A DNA stretch of 64,000 nucleotides, taken from Agarivorans litoreus. Its GTDB lineage: Bacteria; Pseudomonadota; Gammaproteobacteria; Enterobacterales; Celerinatantimonadaceae. How positions within the stretch are numbered: the first letter of the stretch is position 1; each line of letters starts with the position of its first letter. The notes under the pieces were generated by a model. It did not search any database, was not told where the DNA came from, and was given only the letters and a program-made list of their open reading frames with translations. The position numbers and the translations under genes are program-made. Of the stretch, positions 1-8,204 are shown piece after piece. The stretch spans positions 3,591,001 through 3,655,000 of the forward strand of contig NZ_BLPI01000001.1 in NCBI RefSeq assembly GCF_019649015.1, given 5' to 3'.

Positions 1-224
1 CGGCGGTAGTTAGCAACCATTTAGTCCAGTGGGAGCTGGTGAAACAGGGCGTTGGTATTGGCTTTATGTTAGAGCAAGTAGGCGACAGCGAGCCCTTGGT
101 GGAGCGCGCCTTTCCTTCTCTAGCTGCAATCGCTACACAATCTTGGCTGGTGGTTCATCGAGAGCTAAATACCAGCCGACGACTGCGTATGGTGTATGAC
201 TTTTTGGCCGAGCAACTAAGCTAG
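1..224 (+). CDS. LysR-family transcriptional regulator, C-terminal end (partial)
   Basis: The reading frame is already open at base 3 and ends at TAG 222-224, so only about 73 C-terminal residues are in view. They contain a segment reading SNHLVQWELVKQGVGIGF, typical of the last part of a LysR substrate-binding domain, and the ending (MVYDFLAEQLS) also fits that fold. The DNA-binding end lies off the left edge, so the target cannot be judged. Its 3' end overlaps by a few bases the 3' end of the ureidoglycolate lyase gene on the other strand. A role in purine or ureide use is possible from position only. Confidence 0.72.
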   Translation, partial: AVVSNHLVQWELVKQGVGIGFMLEQVGDSEPLVERAFPSLAAIATQSWLVVHRELNTSRRLRMVYDFLAEQLS

Positions 225-707
225 CTGTAATTCTATACTTTCACTTAGTTGCTGTTCTACACAATTGGCTTCTTCGCCGCTTCGGTCAATCACCAAAAAG
301 TCGCTAGTTTGCTGCAAGCTAATCAAAGGGTGATGCCATACCCCGCTGTGATAGTTAACGCCTTGGTCAGGCTGTGCCCAAAAAGCGCAAATGCTATCTT
401 CATCTAGCTCACCAGGTTTTGCCACCACTACCACGTAGGGGCGTTGGGACAAGGGCATAAATAGCTGGCTGCCATAGGGATGGTGTTCCAGCATATCTAT
501 GGCTAGTGGCAGCTGAAAGGCTTGACCGCGAAATATCGAGACAATCAGCTTGGCTTGGCTGCCACTGGCTTGTAATTCTGCCAAGTCGTGGAAGCGACTG
601 GTGGTTCCACCATTGATTGCAAAAGGCGAGACTCGGTCGCAGGCCACCACATCACCAAAGGGCGCAAAGGCCGCTTGAGTAAGCGGCTGTAAGCTGAGTT
701 TTTTCAT
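216..707 (-). CDS. allA: Ureidoglycolate lyase
   Basis: Cleaves ureidoglycolate to glyoxylate and urea, the last step of allantoate breakdown begun by allantoicase. The protein (163 aa) matches the AllA family in length and in landmarks: it starts MKKLSLQPLTQAAF, has the HDLAEL segment and the strongly conserved GVNYHSGVWHHPL segment near residue 120, and ends in IDRSG followed by a variable tail. I place the start at 707 and not at the ATG at 713 because AAGGA then sits six bases upstream. It begins only about 10 bases after the allantoicase stop codon, so the two are almost certainly co-transcribed and translationally linked. Cytoplasmic enzyme. Confidence 0.93.
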   Translation of the reverse strand: MKKLSLQPLTQAAFAPFGDVVACDRVSPFAINGGTTSRFHDLAELQASGSQAKLIVSIFRGQAFQLPLAIDMLEHHPYGSQLFMPLSQRPYVVVVAKPGELDEDSICAFWAQPDQGVNYHSGVWHHPLISLQQTSDFLVIDRSGEEANCVEQQLSESIELQLA

Positions 708-716
708 TGCCATTCC

Positions 717-1724
717 TTAAGCTGATTTACCCCATAAGCGCAGGCGACTGATGCCGCCATCGGGGTAAATATTCACTCGAATATGAGTGATGGTGCCAAG
801 CGAGTTTAGCTCGTTAAAGTGATGGTCATTGTCGGCGCTAAGTGACTTAGCGGGCAATAACTCCTGCCAAAACATACTCTGGCTGATCAAGCTTAAATCG
901 TTAGGATCTTGAATATTGGCGGCTTGTATCGACAGTTTGTCGGGGAAGTTACCTTTAAAGTGAGTGGTGGCCACTTCAATTTTATCAACCTCGCCAGCTT
1001 GGCCTAAAGCAATAATGCACCAATCGTTACCCGGCTCTCGGCGGCGACGGGTTTCCCAACCATCGCCCATGTTAACGCCTTTGCCTGGCGCAAGTAGATT
1101 GCTGGGCGTACCGTAATGCGCATCATTGTATCCAATGACTCTGCCGCCATTTTTAAGGGCAACTAGATCAATGCTTTGCTCACTTGAGTGTTGTGGGATG
1201 GGGTGGCCAAATACCCGTAAACGGGCAATGCCACCATCGGGGAAAATATTAATTTTTAGATGACTAATCGGCTGCTCAGTGTCTACTGCAAAAAAGTGGT
1301 GGTTATCGGCACTTAAAGCACTGGCAGAGAGAATACTGTGCCATTGGGTATCACTTGGTGGTGTATCTTGCTCGCAGTAGCAGGCTTCAACACTGGCCGC
1401 TGGGGCAAAATTACCGGTAAAAAAGCTAGTATCTAGTTGTAGTCCTTTAACCTTGCCTGCAACCCCTAGTTTTACGATGCACCAGTCGTGGCCTGCATCA
1501 CGACGGCGGCGGCTTTCCCATCCGTCCATCCATTTGCCGTTATCATCATATTTGTCTGGGTAAAACAGCGCCGGCAAGTGGTTGAGCATGCGCTCGGCTT
1601 TGGCAAAAAAATCGTCACTCACTGCGATGATTTGGCTGCCTAAACGGTTGTCGGCTAAGTTTACACACTGTTGGCTAAAGGCTGGCGCATCGGTGGCAGC
1701 TGGGGCAGTTATGGCTTGGCTCAT
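717..1724 (-). CDS. alc: Allantoicase
   Basis: Hydrolyses allantoate to ureidoglycolate and urea. The 335-aa protein consists of two homologous halves, as known for the family: each half carries a WE(S/T)RRRR(D/E)xGxDWCI(V/I) motif (around residues 69 and 224) and each ends with an FPDGG or YPDGG turn followed by RLRV(F) or RLRLW. Full length. It lies directly upstream of allA (3 bases between stop and the longer possible start) and 125 bases downstream of an RpiR regulator on the same strand. The substrate pair alc plus allA without allantoinase in view suggests that allantoate, not only allantoin, may be the imported compound. Confidence 0.95.
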   Translation of the reverse strand: MSQAITAPAATDAPAFSQQCVNLADNRLGSQIIAVSDDFFAKAERMLNHLPALFYPDKYDDNGKWMDGWESRRRRDAGHDWCIVKLGVAGKVKGLQLDTSFFTGNFAPAASVEACYCEQDTPPSDTQWHSILSASALSADNHHFFAVDTEQPISHLKINIFPDGGIARLRVFGHPIPQHSSEQSIDLVALKNGGRVIGYNDAHYGTPSNLLAPGKGVNMGDGWETRRRREPGNDWCIIALGQAGEVDKIEVATTHFKGNFPDKLSIQAANIQDPNDLSLISQSMFWQELLPAKSLSADNDHHFNELNSLGTITHIRVNIYPDGGISRLRLWGKSA

Positions 1725-1849
1725 AGTTATCCTTAAATTTGTTGAGAGAATGCGCTAATTGGCTCATTGTCTACTTGTTTGGTTCAATTGTTTCACTGCT
1801 GCTTAGTGGTTCCCCTTATTGGGTTCTGTAAACAACAGTGAGGTAATGT

Positions 1850-2677
1850 TTAGTGGTGAGCTTCTAGCTCATCAAGTAATTGATAATTATTGCTGACTTG
1901 GTTGCTATGGGTTTGGGCTGAATGCGCTAAGTAATCGTAGACCTTGTTGCTTAAATGGGCGAGCAAGCTCATCGGCGCTGCATAGCTGTCTAAGGCAGAG
2001 TGATTGCTCATCGGGCAGACCAATAATTGACTTACTTGAGTGCGATAGCATTGGCCACTTTGGTCGGTAATTAGCAGGCAATTAAGATTTTGTAATTGCT
2101 CTATAAGTGCCGTAAATAATTTGGGTCTGCGGCGAATACCTATCACTATCACTAAGTCTTTATCGCCAAGTTGCGCTAGCTCTTCACCAATGCTTTGACC
2201 CGGAACCGGCAATAAATACACCTGTTTGCGACACTGCATTAATTGCTGGCGAAAGTGCAAAGCCAGTGGATAGCTGTTGCGATAGCCAATAATAGTTATC
2301 CGTTTGGCTTGGCTAATTTGCTTCACTAAAGCCTCGCAATCAATCTGTTCTAGCTGCTTAAATACCTGACTAATGGCGGCTAAATCGCTGTGTTCACTAG
2401 TATCGCTCGCTTCACTGGTTAACAGTGGTTGTCCCCATTCGCGCTCTTGGCGGAGCTCGTCACAGACTTGTTGATGATCTTGGTAACCCAGTTGACGGAA
2501 AAAACGGCTCACACTGGCTTTGGACACTTGGCAAGCGCTAGCGATTTCGGCGGTTGATTGAATCAATACTTTATCGGGATGATGCTGCAAGTAATCTGCT
2601 ACTACCCGCGCTTTGGCCGAAAGCTGTGGATAGTGTTCAACAATACGTTGGTTAAATGCACAGGCCGATTTTGTCAT
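1850..2677 (-). CDS. MurR/RpiR-family transcriptional regulator
   Basis: 275 aa. The N-terminal 75 residues form the RpiR-type helix-turn-helix (STAEIASACQVSKASVSRFF, roughly residues 41-60). Residues about 115-250 form a SIS domain, which in this family binds a phosphosugar or another small ligand; the segment ITIIGYRNSYPLALHFRQQL is its first strand-helix unit. It lies between the ABC importer and the alc-allA pair, all on one strand, so it is the natural local regulator. The ligand is not known; given the neighbours a ureide or purine breakdown intermediate is a fair guess. RpiR regulators of purine/allantoin loci are known elsewhere, which supports the guess but does not prove it. Confidence 0.88.
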   Translation of the reverse strand: MTKSACAFNQRIVEHYPQLSAKARVVADYLQHHPDKVLIQSTAEIASACQVSKASVSRFFRQLGYQDHQQVCDELRQEREWGQPLLTSEASDTSEHSDLAAISQVFKQLEQIDCEALVKQISQAKRITIIGYRNSYPLALHFRQQLMQCRKQVYLLPVPGQSIGEELAQLGDKDLVIVIGIRRRPKLFTALIEQLQNLNCLLITDQSGQCYRTQVSQLLVCPMSNHSALDSYAAPMSLLAHLSNKVYDYLAHSAQTHSNQVSNNYQLLDELEAHH

Positions 2678-2717
2678 GATTACTTAAGGTCCTTTTAATT
2701 TCATTATTGCTTACAGC

Positions 2718-3446
2718 TTATAACACTGCAGAAATAAAGCTTTGTAACTCGGTGGTTTGGGGCTGAGCAAACACCTGTTTGCTGTCGCCGGTTTCCCACA
2801 CCTTTCCTTGGTGCATAAAGACCACTCTATCACCAACGTCGCGAGCAAAGTTCATTTCGTGGGTGACTAAAATTAGCGTCATGCCTTCGGCGGCTAGTTG
2901 TTCCAATACTTTGAGTACTTCGCCTACCAGCTCAGGGTCGAGGGCCGAGGTGATTTCGTCACACAGCAATACTTTAGGCGACATAGCCAAAGAGCGGGCA
3001 ATGGCCACGCGTTGTTGTTGGCCGCCCGACATGCTAGTGGGGTATTGATCAAACTTGTCGGCTAAACCCACTTTTTCTAGCACTTCTTTTGCTAGCTCGC
3101 TACATTCTTGCTGACTTTTACCCAGTACTAACTTGGGCGCTAACATAATGTTTTCGCCAGCGGTCATGTGGGGGAAGAGGTTAAAGTTTTGAAACACCAT
3201 ACCTACACTACGGCTAAGTAGCCTAAGCTGTTTTTCGTCTTCGCTTACCGCTTGTTTATCTACAATAATGGCACCACTTTGAAAGGGTTCTAAACCATTA
3301 ATGCAACGCAATAGAGTGCTTTTCCCAGAACCGCTGCGGCCAATAATAGAGATAACTTCGCCAGCCTTTATTTTTAAGTCTATGCCTTTTAGCACATGGT
3401 GTTGGCCGTAATACTTATGAATTTGTTCAATACTAACCAGTGACAT
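2718..3446 (-). CDS. Polar amino-acid type ABC importer, ATP-binding protein
   Basis: ATPase of a GlnQ/HisP-type (PAAT) importer, 242 aa, normal length. All motifs are intact: Walker A GRSGSGKST at residues 36-44, Q-loop in VFQNFNL near 85, signature SGGQQ near 140, Walker B LLCDE at 160-164, D-loop SALD, and the H-loop in LVTHEMNF. The first codons overlap the end of the upstream permease gene by 14 bases, which implies coupled translation. Works at the inner face of the cytoplasmic membrane with the two permeases encoded just upstream. Confidence 0.95.
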   Translation of the reverse strand: MSLVSIEQIHKYYGQHHVLKGIDLKIKAGEVISIIGRSGSGKSTLLRCINGLEPFQSGAIIVDKQAVSEDEKQLRLLSRSVGMVFQNFNLFPHMTAGENIMLAPKLVLGKSQQECSELAKEVLEKVGLADKFDQYPTSMSGGQQQRVAIARSLAMSPKVLLCDEITSALDPELVGEVLKVLEQLAAEGMTLILVTHEMNFARDVGDRVVFMHQGKVWETGDSKQVFAQPQTTELQSFISAVL

Positions 3447-4083
3447 TGAGCTTCTTCTCCAAATGCTTGCTGTATAAAGACAGCGGGAAACACAACAAAA
3501 AGTACAGCGCTGCCACTAAGGCAAACACTTTAAAGGGTTGGAAGGTGGCATTGTTAAGCATGGTGCCGGATTTAGTTAACTCTACAAAACCAATAATGGA
3601 TGTGAGTGCAGTGCCTTTCACCACTTGCACCGAAAAGCCAACGGTAGGGGCAATGGCTACGGTGAGTGCTTGCGGCAAAATAACGTAGCGCATGGTTTGA
3701 AAGAAGCTCAAACCCAAGGTGCGAGATGCTTCCCATTGGCCCTTGGGTAAAGACTCGATACAGCCGCGCCAAATCTCACATAAAAAGGCACTGGTGAATA
3801 AGGTTAAACCAATGATGGCAGCGCTCCAGGCGCTCACGTCAATGCCAATTAGTGATAAACCGAAGAAGGTAACAAACAGCTGCATTAACAGAGGTGTGCC
3901 TTGAAACAGCTCTACATAGCCTTTAACCAAGGCGCTTAACACTGGGTTTTTGCTTATGCGCATAAAGGTTAGCAAAAGGGCAACTAAGCCACCGCTGGCA
4001 AAGGCAATAAGTGATAACAAGACCGTCCAACGCGCTGCCAGTAGCAAGTTGCGTAAGATGTCCCAATCGGTAAATTGCATCAT
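3433..4083 (-). CDS. Polar amino-acid type ABC importer, permease 1
   Basis: 216-aa inner-membrane protein of the HisMQ/GlnP type with about five hydrophobic segments. The EAA loop that docks on the ATPase is visible as KGQWEASRTLGLSFFQ near residues 125-140, followed by ILPQAL. The family motif for the first part, the ELFQGTPLLMQLF stretch (the 'RGTP' region) near residue 57, is also present. Ends inside the start of the ATPase gene and lies 12 bases after the other permease. Confidence 0.93.
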   Translation of the reverse strand: MMQFTDWDILRNLLLAARWTVLLSLIAFASGGLVALLLTFMRISKNPVLSALVKGYVELFQGTPLLMQLFVTFFGLSLIGIDVSAWSAAIIGLTLFTSAFLCEIWRGCIESLPKGQWEASRTLGLSFFQTMRYVILPQALTVAIAPTVGFSVQVVKGTALTSIIGFVELTKSGTMLNNATFQPFKVFALVAALYFLLCFPLSLYSKHLEKKLNVTG

Positions 4084-4095
4084 ATTGAACTACTC

Positions 4096-4764
4096 CTACA
4101 ATGCAGGGTTTTTGAAAAGGCGACGAGCGGCCAGCTCAAACAGTTGGCGCATGGCAATGGCTAGCAGCAAATAAATCAGTGCGGTGAGCAAGTAAGATTC
4201 AAAGCTTAAAAAGTTGCGCGACTGAATAAAGTTGGCTGAGAACGTGAGCTCTTCGACAGAGATTTGCGAGACCACCGCCGAGCCCAGCATCACGATAATG
4301 CATTGGCTAACTAAGGCTGGATAGATACGTTGAAACGCAGTGGGTAATACAATGCGGCTAAAAATGTGCCAGTGGCTTAAGCCTAAGGTTTTACCCGCTT
4401 CCCACTGGCCTTTAGGGGTGGCCTCTATACCTGCACGAATAATTTCGGTGAGGTAGGCGCCTAGGTTAATCACCATGGCCAAGCAGCCCGCTTGCCAAGC
4501 ACTTAGTTTTACACCCAAGGCTGGCAAGCCAAAAAAGATGAAGAATAACTGCACAATAAACGGTGTATTGCGAATGACTTCTACATAGGCGCTTATGAGC
4601 CAGCGCAACCAAGCTTTATTACTTATTTTACCCGCAGCCCCCGCAGTACCGAGTAAGATCCCAGCAAAGGTTGAATACAAGGTGAGCTCGGCAGTGGTGA
4701 GTAAGCCCTTGGCAAGCTCAGGCATGTAGGGCAGTAAGCCACTAAAGTCTAGTTGGTAGCTCAT
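4096..4764 (-). CDS. Polar amino-acid type ABC importer, permease 2
   Basis: 222-aa HisMQ-type inner-membrane permease. It carries the same landmarks as its neighbour: VIRNTPFIVQLFF near residue 63, and the ATPase-docking loop KGQWEAGKTLGLSHWH near 135. The two permeases are clearly paralogous but different enough to form a heterodimer. It starts 11 bases after the stop of the periplasmic binding protein gene. Confidence 0.93.
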   Translation of the reverse strand: MSYQLDFSGLLPYMPELAKGLLTTAELTLYSTFAGILLGTAGAAGKISNKAWLRWLISAYVEVIRNTPFIVQLFFIFFGLPALGVKLSAWQAGCLAMVINLGAYLTEIIRAGIEATPKGQWEAGKTLGLSHWHIFSRIVLPTAFQRIYPALVSQCIIVMLGSAVVSQISVEELTFSANFIQSRNFLSFESYLLTALIYLLLAIAMRQLFELAARRLFKNPAL

Positions 4765-4775
4765 GGCGCGCTCCT

Positions 4776-5564
4776 TTAGTACAACTCTTTAGGTAACGAT
4801 GTTTTAAACCATGCAAGCGAGAGTTTCTCTAACTCACCACTTTGTTTTGCTTTAGCAATTAGCTCGTTTACTTTGGCAACCAGAGCTGGCTCGCCTTTAA
4901 GTACACCTACATAACACGGAGAGTTTTTAAGTAAGAACTTAGTCTCTGGCTTACGGTTTGGAACGCGTTTGGCAATTTCTGTGGCAACTAAATTACCGGT
5001 GGCAATAAGCTCCACTTGGCCTGATAAGTAAGCAGACAGGGTAGTGTTATTGTCTTCAAAACGTTTAATGGTGGTAGAACTATCCACCAACTTGCTTAGC
5101 TCTATGTCTTCAACTGCGCCACGGGTAACACCAACGGTTTTACCTGCCAGTTGCTCCGCAGAATCAACGCTAACCTCTGCGGCACCAAATACACCAAGGA
5201 AAAATGGTGCGTATGCATCACTGAAGTCGATGGCTTTTTCACGCTCGGCGTTTTTACCTAGGCTAGAAATAACCAAATCAACCTTGCGGGTTTGTAAGTA
5301 GGGAATGCGGTTAGCGCTAGTTACTGGCACTAATTCTAGTTTTACATCCAGTTGCTCTGCTAGGTAGCGAGCCATATCAATGTCGTAACCCATGGGTTGT
5401 AAATCACTCCCCACCGAGCCAAACGGAGGGAAATCTTGTGGCACGGCTACTTTTAATACGCCGCGCTCCATTAAAGTAGCTAGTTGGTCGGCATGGCTTA
5501 CGGTGCTGCTTAGAGCGCAAAGTAAAATGGCTGCGCTAGCAAATAGTTTTTTGAAGGTATACAT
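4776..5564 (-). CDS. Periplasmic solute-binding protein of the PAAT importer (family 3)
   Basis: 262 aa with a clear signal peptide: a lysine-bearing start, a hydrophobic core (LFASAAILLCALSSTV) and a likely cut after SHA near residue 25. The mature part has the bacterial solute-binding family 3 landmarks: GVLKVAVPQDFPPFG, MGYDIDMARYLAEQL and the DLVISSLGKNAEREKAIDFS stretch that lines the ligand site. First gene of the four-gene importer. The substrate cannot be read from sequence; gene order (importer, RpiR, alc, allA on one strand) suggests allantoate, allantoin or a related nitrogen compound. An ordinary amino acid remains possible. Confidence 0.92.
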   Translation of the reverse strand: MYTFKKLFASAAILLCALSSTVSHADQLATLMERGVLKVAVPQDFPPFGSVGSDLQPMGYDIDMARYLAEQLDVKLELVPVTSANRIPYLQTRKVDLVISSLGKNAEREKAIDFSDAYAPFFLGVFGAAEVSVDSAEQLAGKTVGVTRGAVEDIELSKLVDSSTTIKRFEDNNTTLSAYLSGQVELIATGNLVATEIAKRVPNRKPETKFLLKNSPCYVGVLKGEPALVAKVNELIAKAKQSGELEKLSLAWFKTSLPKELY

Positions 5565-6000
5565 AAAGCTTCCTTAGCGAGTTTGCTGGTGGTGAAACGA
5601 ATGAATCTTTTATTTTTCATTTGCAACGTACGAGCCATTAAGCCAGCGATGAAGTAAGTATTTAATAATTCCTTTAAATACATAAGGTTATAGCCTGAAA
5701 CTTGATAGGGGGGTGAAGATGATCTAGCGGAGGGTGTTTAATATTTACCCATCTTGGTGCTGTTCGGGATCTGTTTGGTGCATGAATTACTACTAAAGTG
5801 GTATTTGTGTATTTGCTTGAAACAAATCGCAAGTATTTGTCTAAATCTCGTTTTTTGAAACAATTTTTTAAGTTTAACTGTTTGTTTTAAATGGGCTTTA
5901 ATGCCTGTGATAGAAAAGTGATAAGTTCGTGAATTGGTTGGGACATGTGCTTCTTATACTGGATTTGACTGTTAAATAAGGACCGCAAAAGGAGCGAACC
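5565..6000. other. Intergenic region between divergent operons (importer/ureide unit and spondin operon)
   Basis: No coding frame of substance on either strand. It must hold the promoters of the importer run (minus strand) and of the spondin operon (plus strand). The plus-strand gene has a good ribosome binding site (AAAAGGAGCGAACC before ATG 6001). The stretch 5840-5900 is rich in TTT/AAA runs, including GAAACAATTTTTTAAGTTT, which could be a regulator site but is not a clean palindrome. I see no riboswitch or repeat here. Confidence 0.5.
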
Positions 6001-6699
6001 ATGGATCTCAAGTCATCTCTGTTAGCAATGCCGTTTATTGCTGTAAGTACATTAAGCCAAGCCGCGGTAGTAGACGTTAAAATTACTAACTTAACGCAAG
6101 GTATTTACTACACCCCTTTATTGGTAACTGCACATACTTCTGACGCCCACCTATTTGAAGTAGGTACAGCGGCATCGCCAGCCCTGCAAATGATGGCAGA
6201 GGGTGGAGACATCTCTGGTTTAGTCACAATTGCCGACGGTATTGGTGCTGTTTCATCAGCCAATCCAGCAGCTGGTTTGTTAGCACCAACCGATTACGTG
6301 ATGGTGAGTGACCTAGATACTGGCAGTAACACCCATCTGAGTATTGTGGCGATGTTATTGCCAACCAATGATGGTTTTGTAGGTAAAGACAGCTGGGAAA
6401 TTCCAAGTGAAGCAGGCACTTATACCTTCTACATGAATGGTTACGACGCTGGCACCGAAGCCAACGATGAGATTGTAAACGGCGGCGGAGCTTCTGGTAC
6501 TCCCGGTATTCCAGCAAACCCTGGCATGAATGGTGGAACTGGCGGCAGTGGCGTAGCTACAGCATCAAGCAATACCAACATTCATATTCACCCTGGTAAT
6601 GTGGGTGACCAAGATGCAACGGGCGGCATGAGTGACCTAGACAGCCGTATTCACCGCTGGTTAAACCCAGTTGCAAAAGTGGTTGTTACCGTTAAGTAA
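6001..6699 (+). CDS. Secreted spondin-domain protein
   Basis: 232 aa. N-terminal signal peptide (hydrophobic LLAMPFIAVSTLSQA, likely cut near residue 21). Residues about 23-165 match the bacterial spondin domain (Spond_N): VDVKITNLTQGIYYTPLLV, then the FEVGTAASPALQMMAEGGD stretch and the FYMNGYDAGTEANDE stretch near the end. A Gly/Pro-rich linker follows (GTPGIPANPGMNGG) and the C-terminal part ends RWLNPVAKVVVTV. The function of bacterial spondin proteins is not established. It is 13 bases upstream of a second spondin gene and in the same run as a two-component system. Confidence 0.9.
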   Translation: MDLKSSLLAMPFIAVSTLSQAAVVDVKITNLTQGIYYTPLLVTAHTSDAHLFEVGTAASPALQMMAEGGDISGLVTIADGIGAVSSANPAAGLLAPTDYVMVSDLDTGSNTHLSIVAMLLPTNDGFVGKDSWEIPSEAGTYTFYMNGYDAGTEANDEIVNGGGASGTPGIPANPGMNGGTGGSGVATASSNTNIHIHPGNVGDQDATGGMSDLDSRIHRWLNPVAKVVVTVK

Positions 6700-6712
6700 T
6701 TAAGGAGGATCT

Positions 6713-7420
6713 ATGGCTATCTCAAGTTTTAGTAAGAGAGCCTTGGCCGTAGCGGTAATGGCGGCAGGACTAAGTGCATGTGGCAGTGATGATGAACAAA
6801 TCGTCGTAGTTGAGCCAGATACGTTAGGGTATGAAGTAACCATTTATAACGACACCTCGGCGCAGCCCTTATCACCAGCTGTAGTGGGTATTCATAGTGC
6901 AACCATCAGTTTATGGACATTGGGAACTTCTGCTAGCGTTCCTCTAGAAACCATGGCTGAAGGCGGCGATGCTAGCCAGTTAGCAGACATGTTTACCGGA
7001 GATAATGTTGCTGTTACAGGTGCTGGCGCTATTGGCCCAGGCGCTTATGAAACCTTAATGATAAGTGCTGCTGAGCGCAGCGACATGCAGTTATCACTAG
7101 CCACTATGATGGTGAACACTAACGATGCATTTACTGGGCTAAATGGTATTGATATTGGTGGTTTAATGGTAGGTGATAGCATGACCTACAGCTTGCCAGC
7201 CTATGATGCTGGAACCGAGCAAAACAGCGAAGCGGTGGGAACTATTCCTGGCCCAGCCGACGGCGGTGAAGGGTTTAACGCGGCACGTGATGATGTAATG
7301 AATAAAGTTTCGCGTCATCCCGGTCTAGTTACACAAGCCGACGACCCTGCGTCAGTATTGCGGCCAGATCATCGATTGTCTGGCACAGTGGGAAGAGTAG
7401 TGATTACTCGTACCAACTAG
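6713..7420 (+). CDS. Spondin-domain lipoprotein
   Basis: 235 aa. The first 22 residues form a lipoprotein signal with lipobox LSAC, followed by GSDDEQ; aspartates and serines after the cysteine leave the final membrane open. The spondin domain follows (YEVTIYNDTSAQPLSPAVVG, then SASVPLETMAEGGD and YSLPAYDAGTEQNSEA) and parallels the preceding protein throughout, so the pair arose by duplication and then diverged. The protein ends HRLSGTVGRVVITRTN. The ribosome site TAAGGAGG lies just upstream of ATG 6713. After the stop a weak inverted repeat (CACCCG 7435-7440 with CGGGTG 7451-7456) precedes the regulator gene and may partly end transcription. Confidence 0.9.
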   Translation: MAISSFSKRALAVAVMAAGLSACGSDDEQIVVVEPDTLGYEVTIYNDTSAQPLSPAVVGIHSATISLWTLGTSASVPLETMAEGGDASQLADMFTGDNVAVTGAGAIGPGAYETLMISAAERSDMQLSLATMMVNTNDAFTGLNGIDIGGLMVGDSMTYSLPAYDAGTEQNSEAVGTIPGPADGGEGFNAARDDVMNKVSRHPGLVTQADDPASVLRPDHRLSGTVGRVVITRTN

Positions 7421-7502
7421 CGCAGAGAACACTACACCCGTACTTAGGTGCGGGTGAGTGCCTTATTCATTGTGGTCGTTCATTACAAGGAAAGGAGCCT
7501 AT

Positions 7503-8204
7503 ATGTCCCCGCGGATCCTGGTCATTGAAGACGACCACGATATTAATAACCTGATCACCATGAATCTAAACGACATGATGTATCAAGTGGAAAGCTGTGA
7601 GAATGGCGCGCAAGGTTATGCCAAAGCCAGCAGCGATAACTTCGACTTAATCGTGCTTGATTTAATGCTACCCGGCATGGACGGTTTAGACATTTGTCGG
7701 CATCTTCGCGCCGAGCAACACAATACGCCAATTTTAATGCTCACCGCACGCGACTCAGAGGCCGATCGGGTAGTGGGTTTAGAAATGGGCGCAGATGACT
7801 ACCTCACTAAACCCTTTAGCGTGCGCGAGCTGCAAGCAAGAGTGAAAGCCATGTTGCGCCGCGTTGATATGCTAGTGCAAAGCCAGCAACAAACCGACGC
7901 CACTACCATGCAGTGGAAAGACTTATCCATCGACATTGGTCGTCGCCAAGTATCGGTGCGTAATCAGGCGGTGGAGCTTACTTCTACCGAGTTTGATTTA
8001 CTGCTGCATCTGGCCAAATCACCGGGTTTAGTATTCAGCCGAGCCCAGCTATTAGACCAAGTTTGGGGCTATAAACACAGTGGCTACGAGCACACCGTAA
8101 ATTCGCATATCAATCGACTACGCACCAAGTTAGAAAGCGACCCTTCTAATCCTGAATACGTGCTAACTGTGTGGGGAGTAGGGTACAAGTTTAATGATGT
8201 TTAG
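7503..8204 (+). CDS. OmpR/PhoB-family response regulator
   Basis: 233 aa from ATG 7503, chosen because AAAGGAG lies six bases upstream; an in-frame ATG at 7458 would add 15 residues without family likeness. Receiver domain residues 1-120: acidic pair EDD at 9-11, phospho-acceptor D53 in VLDLMLPG, the T of MLTARD, and K in LTKPF. The C-terminal winged helix (about 135-230) includes ELTSTEFDLLLHLA and the ending VWGVGYKF of the OmpR class. It overlaps the kinase gene by 11 bases, so they are translated together. The genes it controls are unknown; the two spondin genes upstream are the obvious local candidates. Confidence 0.95.
   Translation: MSPRILVIEDDHDINNLITMNLNDMMYQVESCENGAQGYAKASSDNFDLIVLDLMLPGMDGLDICRHLRAEQHNTPILMLTARDSEADRVVGLEMGADDYLTKPFSVRELQARVKAMLRRVDMLVQSQQQTDATTMQWKDLSIDIGRRQVSVRNQAVELTSTEFDLLLHLAKSPGLVFSRAQLLDQVWGYKHSGYEHTVNSHINRLRTKLESDPSNPEYVLTVWGVGYKFNDV

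Noticed and set aside
6224-6517. 97-codon frame opposite the spondin gene
   Set aside because: Shadow of a well supported gene; no signal or motif.
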